A DNA stretch of 34,894 nt from an uncultured Eubacteriales bacterium (GTDB lineage Bacteria; Bacillota; Clostridia; Oscillospirales; Acutalibacteraceae): assembly GCA_934525065.1 (NCBI GenBank), contig CAKSYX010000018.1:1-34894 (forward strand), read 5' to 3'. Position 1 is the stretch's first letter; each line of letters begins with the position of its first letter. This document shows, in pieces, positions 29,402 to 34,894 of this stretch. Below the pieces are notes generated by a model that searched no databases, was not told where the DNA came from, and saw only the letters and a list, made by a program, of their open reading frames with translations. The position numbers and the translations under genes were made by a program.

Positions 29402-30673
29402 TTAGTTTACGAATTCAAACTCAATGTCATAAATGCTGACCGTGTCGCCCTCTTCAATGCCCTTTTCACGCAGCGCGTCAATGATGCCGCTTGAGATGAG
29501 AACCCTTTGAAGATACTGGAGCGATTCATAGTCGTCCATATTCGTGTGGACGATGATGGGAATAAGCCACGGCGCTTCAACAATATAGACGTCATCCTCA
29601 ACAGTGATTGAAAATCCGGTGTTCTTCCTTTTCATCACAACTTCAAGCGGAATCTCTTCGCTTTCAAAGCGCTTGACCGCCGGGAGGGTGGCGAGCATCG
29701 CCGCCGCAGCGTTGATTACCTCTTTTGTACCCTCAAGAATAGGCGCGCACATTTCAAAATACTGATAGCCGAGACTTTCGATGTATTCTTTGAAGCTCTG
29801 CCTTTGCTCTTCTGTTGCAAGGTCAATTTTGTTGCCGACAACGATTTGCGGACAGGCGGCAAGGTCACTGTTGAAGCGTTCAAGTTCAAGGTTGATTTTG
29901 TTGAAATCCTCAACAGGGTCTCTGCCCTCACTGCCCGAAACGTCAACAATGTGTATAAGCATACGGCAGCGTTCAACGTGGCGCAGAAATTCATGACCGA
30001 GGCCGACGCCTTCGCTTGCACCCTCAATCAGACCGGGAATATCGGCAATGACGAACGACGAGCCTTCGCCCATTGAAACAACGCCGAGAACCGGTGTAAG
30101 CGTTGTGAAGTGATAGTCCGCAATAACGGGCTTTGCTTCGCTGACGACGGAGATGAAGCTCGATTTTCCGACGTTCGGAAAGCCGAGCAGGCCAACGTCC
30201 GCAAGAAGCTTCAGTTCAAGAGTGACCTCCCATTCCTCACCGGGAGCACCTGCCTTTGCAAAGCGCGGAGTTTGCCTTGTGGGTGTTGCAAAGTGGCAGT
30301 TGCCCCAGCCGCCTTTGCCGCCTTTTGCGGCAACAAACGGCTTTCCGTCGGACATATCGCACATAACTGCGCCGCTTTCCGCTTCGCGGATGACTGTGCC
30401 CTGCGGAACGCGGATGACAAGGTCTTCTCCGCGGCGTCCGTTTTTCCTTGAGCCTGAGCCGTCGCCGCCGTTTTTTGCCTTGTATTTTCTTTTATACTTG
30501 AAATCGGCGAGGGTTGAAACGTTGGTATCGACAAGAAAAACGATGTCGCCGCCGCGTCCTCCGTCACCGCCGTCCGGTCCGCCGGAGGCAATGTATTTTT
30601 CGCGGTGAAACGCCACTGCACCGTTGCCGCCGTCCCCGGCCTTGATTTTGATTTTTGCTTTGTCAACAAACAT
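29402..30673 (-). CDS. obgE: Obg GTPase (ObgE/CgtA), ribosome assembly and stress
   Basis: The 423-residue protein has all three Obg parts. The N-terminal glycine-rich fold runs 1-158 (AGDGGNGAVAFHREKYIASGGPDGGDGG). The G domain has P-loop GFPNVGKSS (164-172), TTLTP switch I, DIPGLIEGA (211-219) and NKID. A C-terminal OCT domain ends the protein (about 345-423: FSITVEDDVYIVEAPWLI, ending SIYDIEFEFVN). It binds the 50S subunit and is essential in many bacteria, including sporulating ones. ATG 30673 follows AAAGGAGAG. It leads the obgE-mrnC-yitT-yhaM run. Confidence 0.98.
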   Translation of the reverse strand: MFVDKAKIKIKAGDGGNGAVAFHREKYIASGGPDGGDGGRGGDIVFLVDTNVSTLADFKYKRKYKAKNGGDGSGSRKNGRRGEDLVIRVPQGTVIREAESGAVMCDMSDGKPFVAAKGGKGGWGNCHFATPTRQTPRFAKAGAPGEEWEVTLELKLLADVGLLGFPNVGKSSFISVVSEAKPVIADYHFTTLTPVLGVVSMGEGSSFVIADIPGLIEGASEGVGLGHEFLRHVERCRMLIHIVDVSGSEGRDPVEDFNKINLELERFNSDLAACPQIVVGNKIDLATEEQRQSFKEYIESLGYQYFEMCAPILEGTKEVINAAAAMLATLPAVKRFESEEIPLEVVMKRKNTGFSITVEDDVYIVEAPWLIPIIVHTNMDDYESLQYLQRVLISSGIIDALREKGIEEGDTVSIYDIEFEFVN

Positions 30674-30705
30674 CTAAGCTCTCCTTTGCGCATATTTAAC
30701 ACCTT

Positions 30706-30711
30706 ATTATA
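30706..30711 (-). promoter_or_regulatory. Candidate -10 of the obgE operon
   Basis: A perfect TATAAT on the minus strand (30711-30706) lies 32 bases before the obgE ATG. The -35 is weak. Confidence 0.45.
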
Positions 30712-30898
30712 CACCGTAATTGCAGAATAAATTTTTGATATTGGATTTTAGAATGCGAATTTTCAGCAAAGCAAGAAAAGGGGCTGCCGCATTTAGATGC
30801 AGAAAGCGTTTTCTTTGCCCCGAAGCTGTATGTAGATACCGCGAGTGGGCAAAAAAGCGCTTAAAAGAGCAAAATTATTTTCAATATCATCAAGAAGC
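30712..30898 (+). other. Intergenic stretch, possibly transcribed on the plus strand
   Basis: It holds an open frame (30720-30926) of 68 residues rich in Lys and Arg, with no ribosome site and an unlikely start. A strong plus-strand terminator follows it. Either a small RNA or leftover sequence would fit. I do not call a gene. Confidence 0.3.
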
Positions 30899-30966
30899 AA
30901 AGACTATATTTCATAGGAAGCTCTGATTTTGATAGATCTCGTGAAATATAGTCTTTTTCTTTTTGT
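30899..30966 (+). terminator. Strong plus-strand terminator with no clear upstream gene
   Basis: Perfect 15-bp arms AAAGACTATATTTCA (30899-30913) and its complement (30942-30956) with a 28-base loop are followed by TTCTTTTTGTTTTG. The T tract favours the plus strand. On the minus strand it could end the methyltransferase transcript less well. Confidence 0.75.
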
Positions 30967-31009
30967 TTTGCTCTTTGATCTGCGCTAAATGCGACAGCTC
31001 CAAATACGG

Positions 31010-31897
31010 CTATTTCCTCGCCGCAAGGCAAAGCCCGAAGTCACCGCTTGCCGAAAGCAGTCCGGTGCCGTTCGTGAAAATGTTGTGTCTGTCAAAAAAG
31101 CGGCGTTCAATGTCCTCTTTTTCAAGGTACTCATATATCCTGAAGCCGTTTTCGGAAAGCAGGGATTCAAGCTCATTGCAGGAATAGCGCGCTTTCATGT
31201 TTTCTCCGGCTCCGAAGGCGAGTTTTTCGGTGGTACTCGTCTCGGTGTTCTGCGTTTTCAGCGGAAAGTCAAAAACAAGGTCACTGCCTTCGGCAAAAAG
31301 ACCGCAAAGCTTTTTAAGCAACGTCGAAAATTCATCACGGCTAAGGTAATGGCAAAGGCCGAGCATTGAGCCGAACGCACTTTCCTCTTTTTTGAAGCCG
31401 GACGAAAGAAGCGGCACTTCAAAATTTTTCGAAAGGTCGCAGGGAATAAACGAAACGTAAGAAAAATCAAGCCCTGCCCGTTTTAGCCGCAGCTGCTTGT
31501 CTTTGAGCATTTCCTTGCGGTCAAGCTCAAAAACGCTCATGTTTTTTTCAAAGTCTTTGCGGTAGGGGAGAGAATCATAGCCCGAACCGAAGAGAACAAG
31601 CTGCTTTACGCCGCGTTTTCTTGCACAGTCAAACGCATCGTGGCAAAATGCGCTTCTTGCAATCACCGGCGGGGCAATCACGTTGTTCATTATCTTGTCG
31701 AGAGCTTCGTCTGCGCTGCCTTTGAAGCCGGGCAGAAAAAATTCCCGTCCGTTTTTCATTGAAGCGGCGGCTGTTTCATATTCTTCTTCGGTGAGAAGCT
31801 TTTCGGCAATCGCGTCCGAAAACACCGGACAAACGCTGCGTCTTGTGTGGTACGCCCTTGAAAAAAGGGAGATGAGTGCTGTTATGCTGGGTTGCAT
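31010..31897 (-). CDS. PPM1/leucine carboxyl methyltransferase-family class I SAM-dependent methyltransferase
   Basis: The 295-residue protein has the features of the PPM1/LCM-type family, which includes polyketide O-methyltransferases and many unassigned bacterial members. ARSAFCHDAFDCARKRGVKQLVLFGSGYDSLPYR (SAM motif FGSGYDSLPYR) is followed by VFELDRKEMLKDKQLRL, the acidic ligand. IPCDLSKNFEVPLLSSGF and GLCHYLSRDEFSTLL come later. The substrate is unknown. It is cytosolic. AGGAAGGATC precedes ATG 31897. It diverges from ppdK across 319 bases. Confidence 0.85.
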   Translation of the reverse strand: MQPSITALISLFSRAYHTRRSVCPVFSDAIAEKLLTEEEYETAAASMKNGREFFLPGFKGSADEALDKIMNNVIAPPVIARSAFCHDAFDCARKRGVKQLVLFGSGYDSLPYRKDFEKNMSVFELDRKEMLKDKQLRLKRAGLDFSYVSFIPCDLSKNFEVPLLSSGFKKEESAFGSMLGLCHYLSRDEFSTLLKKLCGLFAEGSDLVFDFPLKTQNTETSTTEKLAFGAGENMKARYSCNELESLLSENGFRIYEYLEKEDIERRFFDRHNIFTNGTGLLSASGDFGLCLAARK

Positions 31898-32216
31898 AAA
31901 ACCGATCCTTCCTGTTTTTAGTGTTACAGGCCTGTGTATATTTAATACACCGAAATGAAAATAAAAACAAGTCTTGTTTTTTTTGCTGTTTTGTGCTTGC
32001 CGGGTTTTTGCGGAAATATTTTTCTTTTTTTGTGTGCAAAGGCCCGCTTGTGCAAAAATCTACAAAATTTACAAAATATCAGGCCAATCTATATATAAAA
32101 CGGCAATAGATTTTATCTTCAAAATTTGATAAAATTTTTTGAATGTTAAAGGCATGGATTTTCTGTGTGTTTAACCGTCAATAATTTTGCTAATCTTTTA
32201 GTAGGAGGAGATTCCG
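31898..32216. promoter_or_regulatory. Divergent intergenic region of methyltransferase and ppdK
   Basis: For ppdK, TTTACA (32068-32073), 16 bases and TATATA (32090-32095) form a possible promoter. Next to it ATTTTATC (32110-32117) and GATAAAAT (32128-32135) with TTTTT after it could be a weak attenuator-like hairpin in the leader. Near the methyltransferase, ACAGGCCTGT (31926-31935) is a perfect palindrome, beside GTGTAT/ATACAC arms. No gene is seen. Confidence 0.45.
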
Positions 32217-34844
32217 ATGAGCAAAAAATTTGTATACCAGTTCAAGGAAGGTAACGCTAACATGCGTGAGCTTCTCGGCGGTAAGGGTGCAAACCTCGCT
32301 GAAATGACTTCACTCGGCCTTCCCGTTCCTCAGGGCTTCACAATCACTACTGAGGCCTGCACGCAGTACTATGAGGACGGCAGATCGATCAATGATGAGA
32401 TCTGCGCAGAAATCGAAAAGAACATCACTCTTCTTGAGGAGACTACCGGCAAAAAGTTCGGCGACAAAGAGAATCCGCTTCTCGTTTCCGTTCGTTCGGG
32501 CGCAAGAGCTTCGATGCCCGGCATGATGGACACCATCCTCAACCTCGGTCTTAACGAGGACGTTGTTGCCGTAATCGCCGAAAAATCAAACAATCCGCGC
32601 TGGGCATGGGACTGCTACAGACGTTTCATTCAGATGTACTCCGACGTTGTTATGGAAGTCGGCAAGAAGTACTTTGAAGAGCTTATCGACAAGATGAAGG
32701 CCGAAAAGGGCGTAACTCAGGACGTTGAGCTTACCGCAGACGACCTCAAGGAGCTTGCTTCTCAGTTTAAGGCCGAATATAAAGACAAGATCGGCGCTGA
32801 CTTCCCGTCAGACCCGAAGGAACAGCTCTTCGGTGCAATCAAGGCTGTTTTCCGTTCATGGGATAACCCGCGTGCAAACGTTTATCGCCGCGATAACGAT
32901 ATCCCGTATTCATGGGGTACTGCCGTTAACGTTCAGTCAATGGCATTCGGCAACATGGGTGACGATTGCGGAACCGGCGTTGCTTTCACCCGTGACCCGG
33001 CAACCGGCGCAAAGGGTCTCTTCGGTGAGTTCCTTACCAACGCTCAGGGCGAAGACGTTGTTGCAGGCGTTCGTACCCCGATGCACATTCAGGAAATGGC
33101 AGAAAAGTTCCCCGAAGCTTTTGAGGAATTCAAGAAGGTCTGCTCAATCCTTGAAAACCATTACAGAGACATGCAGGACATGGAGTTCACCGTTGAACAC
33201 GGAAAGCTCTTTATGCTCCAGACCAGAAACGGCAAGAGAACCGCTCAGGCCGCTCTCAAGATCGCTTGCGACCTTGTTGACGAAGGCATGAGAACGGAAG
33301 AAGAAGCCGTTGCAATGATCGACCCGAGGAACCTCGACACCCTCCTTCACCCGCAGTTTGACGCTAAGGTTCTCAAGGCTTCAACTCCGATCGGTAAGGG
33401 CCTCGGTGCTTCACCGGGAGCAGCCTGCGGCCAGATTGTATTCACCGCTGATGACGCAGCTGCCTGGAAGGCTCAGGGCAAGAAAGTTGTTCTTGTTCGT
33501 CTTGAAACTTCACCGGAGGACATCACCGGCATGAAGGCTTCTCAGGGCATTCTCACCGTTCGCGGCGGTATGACCTCACACGCAGCCGTTGTTGCACGCG
33601 GCATGGGTACCTGCTGCGTTTCGGGCTGCTCCGACATCGCTATGGACGAAGCAAACAAGCAGTTCACCCTTGCAGGCAAGACCTTCCATGAGGGCGACGT
33701 AATCTCCATCGACGGTTCAACCGGTAACATCTATGACGGTGAAATCCCGACCGTTGACGCAACCATCGCAGGTGAATTCGGCAGAATCATGGCTTGGGCT
33801 GACAAGTACAGAAAGCTCAAGGTAAGAACCAATGCCGACACTCCGTCAGATGCAAGGAAGGCACGCGAACTCGGCGCAGAAGGCATCGGCCTTTGCAGAA
33901 CCGAGCATATGTTCTTTGAAGCTGACAGAATTGCCGCTTTCCGCGAGATGATCTGCTCAGATACAGTTGAAGAAAGAGAAGCTGCTCTTGATAAGATTCT
34001 TCCGATGCAGCAGGCTGACTTTGAAAAGCTCTATGAGGCTCTTGAAGGCTGCCCGGTAACCATCCGCTTCCTTGACCCGCCGCTTCATGAGTTCGTTCCC
34101 ACCGAGGAGGCTGACATTGAAGCACTCGCAAAGGCTCAGGGCAAGAGCGTTGCCGCAATCAAAAACATCATCGCTTCTCTCCACGAGTTCAACCCGATGA
34201 TGGGTCACAGAGGCTGCCGTCTTGCGGTTACCTATCCGGAAATTGCAAAGATGCAGACCAAGGCTGTCATCCGCGCCGCAATCAACGTTTCAAAGGCTCA
34301 TCCGGACTGGAAGATCGTTCCGGAAATCATGATTCCGCTTGTCGGCGAAGTCAAGGAGCTCAAGTATGTTAAAAAGTTCGTTGTTGAAACCGCTGACGCT
34401 GAAATCGCAGCAGCAGGCGCAGATCTCAAGTACGAAGTCGGAACAATGATTGAAATTCCGAGAGCTGCTCTCACCGCTGATGAGATTGCTAAGGAAGCCG
34501 ACTTCTTCTGCTTCGGCACCAACGACCTTACTCAGATGACCTTCGGCTTCAGCCGTGACGATGCAGGTAAGTTCCTTGATGCTTACTATGACGCCAAGAT
34601 TTTTGAAAACGATCCGTTTGCAAAGCTTGACCAGAACGGTGTAGGTAAGCTCATGAAGATGACTCTTGACCTTGGCAAGCCCGTTAACCCGGCTCTTCAC
34701 TGCGGCATCTGCGGTGAGCACGGCGGTGACCCGACATCCGTTGAGTTCTGCCACAATATCGGCCTTGACTATGTTTCATGCTCACCGTTCAGAGTTCCCA
34801 TCGCAAGACTTGCCGCAGCACAGGCAGCTATCAAAAGTAGGTAG
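32217..34844 (+). CDS. ppdK: Pyruvate, phosphate dikinase (PPDK)
   Basis: The 875-residue enzyme interconverts pyruvate, ATP and phosphate with phosphoenolpyruvate, AMP and pyrophosphate. In clostridia it often runs in the glycolytic direction. Order of parts: N-terminal ATP-grasp (KFVYQFKEGNANMRELLGGKGANLAEM, VSVRSGARASMPGMMDTILNLG), phosphohistidine domain GGMTSHAAVVARGMGTCCVSG with His455, and a PEP/pyruvate barrel with GLCRTEHMFF, GHRGCRL, CFGTNDLTQMTFGFSRDD and HCGICGEHGGDP (Cys832). His455 falls at the same number as in the Clostridium symbiosum enzyme, of near-equal length. AGGAGGAGATTCCG precedes the ATG. The gene is complete and strongly biased in codon use, so it is probably highly expressed. 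Confidence 0.98.
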   Translation: MSKKFVYQFKEGNANMRELLGGKGANLAEMTSLGLPVPQGFTITTEACTQYYEDGRSINDEICAEIEKNITLLEETTGKKFGDKENPLLVSVRSGARASMPGMMDTILNLGLNEDVVAVIAEKSNNPRWAWDCYRRFIQMYSDVVMEVGKKYFEELIDKMKAEKGVTQDVELTADDLKELASQFKAEYKDKIGADFPSDPKEQLFGAIKAVFRSWDNPRANVYRRDNDIPYSWGTAVNVQSMAFGNMGDDCGTGVAFTRDPATGAKGLFGEFLTNAQGEDVVAGVRTPMHIQEMAEKFPEAFEEFKKVCSILENHYRDMQDMEFTVEHGKLFMLQTRNGKRTAQAALKIACDLVDEGMRTEEEAVAMIDPRNLDTLLHPQFDAKVLKASTPIGKGLGASPGAACGQIVFTADDAAAWKAQGKKVVLVRLETSPEDITGMKASQGILTVRGGMTSHAAVVARGMGTCCVSGCSDIAMDEANKQFTLAGKTFHEGDVISIDGSTGNIYDGEIPTVDATIAGEFGRIMAWADKYRKLKVRTNADTPSDARKARELGAEGIGLCRTEHMFFEADRIAAFREMICSDTVEEREAALDKILPMQQADFEKLYEALEGCPVTIRFLDPPLHEFVPTEEADIEALAKAQGKSVAAIKNIIASLHEFNPMMGHRGCRLAVTYPEIAKMQTKAVIRAAINVSKAHPDWKIVPEIMIPLVGEVKELKYVKKFVVETADAEIAAAGADLKYEVGTMIEIPRAALTADEIAKEADFFCFGTNDLTQMTFGFSRDDAGKFLDAYYDAKIFENDPFAKLDQNGVGKLMKMTLDLGKPVNPALHCGICGEHGGDPTSVEFCHNIGLDYVSCSPFRVPIARLAAAQAAIKSR

Positions 34845-34855
34845 GAGTTCTCTTT

Positions 34856-34891
34856 CCTTTGAATTACCGCTTGGTTTCAAGGAAGCAGAAG
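34856..34891 (+). terminator. Possible hairpin after ppdK, cut by window end
   Basis: CCTTTGAA and TTCAAGG pair with one bulged base. The region after it is outside the window, so a terminator cannot be confirmed. Confidence 0.25.
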
Positions 34892-34894
34892 CCT

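Noticed and set aside
30720..30926. 68-residue plus-strand frame before the terminator at 30899
   Set aside because: No ribosome site, no family resemblance, and it ends within the terminator loop.
1..34894. CRISPR array, prophage or complete insertion sequence
   Set aside because: No regular repeat-spacer pattern, phage structural gene, integrase or transposase was found on either strand.

Overview
The window reads as a chromosomal segment of a spore-forming, low-to-mid GC anaerobic Firmicute of class Clostridia, most likely an Oscillospirales/Ruminococcaceae-type gut bacterium. The support is spoIIE and a YlmC/YmxH sporulation protein, a 875-residue pyruvate phosphate dikinase, a eukaryotic-type NADP isocitrate dehydrogenase, mini-RNase III, YitT and PmpR/YebC proteins, strong AGGAGG-type ribosome sites, and secreted proteins with CxxC repeats of the kind common in that group. 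No rRNA, tRNA, CRISPR array or complete IS element was seen.

Layout. 1-2243 (minus): a CatA-like acetyltransferase cut by the window edge, a Vat/xenobiotic-type hexapeptide acetyltransferase and an alpha/beta hydrolase. 2320-3909 (plus): trmB and a TIM-barrel protein, closed by a bidirectional terminator. 3987-5986 (minus): a membrane-anchored glycerophosphodiesterase-like gene and icd under one promoter. 6262-8084 (plus): a secreted alanine-rich protein with a Gly/Ser linker and an amphipathic C-terminal tail. 8099-9717: ylmC-like, a short GNAT-like gene and a DUF2238-like membrane protein. 9931-13823: spoIIE divergent from a GH20-fold protein that lacks the catalytic Asp-Glu pair. 13910-17562 (minus): alpha/beta hydrolase, membrane-fused murF and ddl, a peptidoglycan precursor operon. 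17581-18043: a noncoding stretch with a large hairpin and two 49-bp repeats. 18044-19749: a NifU-like scaffold and a GGGtGRT protein.

19991-23685 looks accessory: three small XRE-type regulators, a secreted CHAP-domain protein with a second kind of C-terminal tail, clear palindromic operators, and a yccF pseudogene split by a 274-bp element. That element has 26-bp perfect terminal inverted repeats and a TA target duplication. 23779-26945 (minus) carries rsmD, coaD, a coiled-coil protein, a lipoprotein and yebC. 27100-30673 (minus) carries obgE, mrnC, yitT-like and yhaM. 31010-34844 holds a divergent PPM1-type methyltransferase and ppdK.

Most of the window is housekeeping and cell-envelope biology. 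The least explained parts are the GGGtGRT/NifU-like pair, the degenerate GH20 beside spoIIE, the two C-terminal tails on secreted proteins, the Gly/Lys insertion in Ddl, the MITE-like element, and the XRE operators around the CHAP gene. All calls come from reading motifs by eye; no database search was run.
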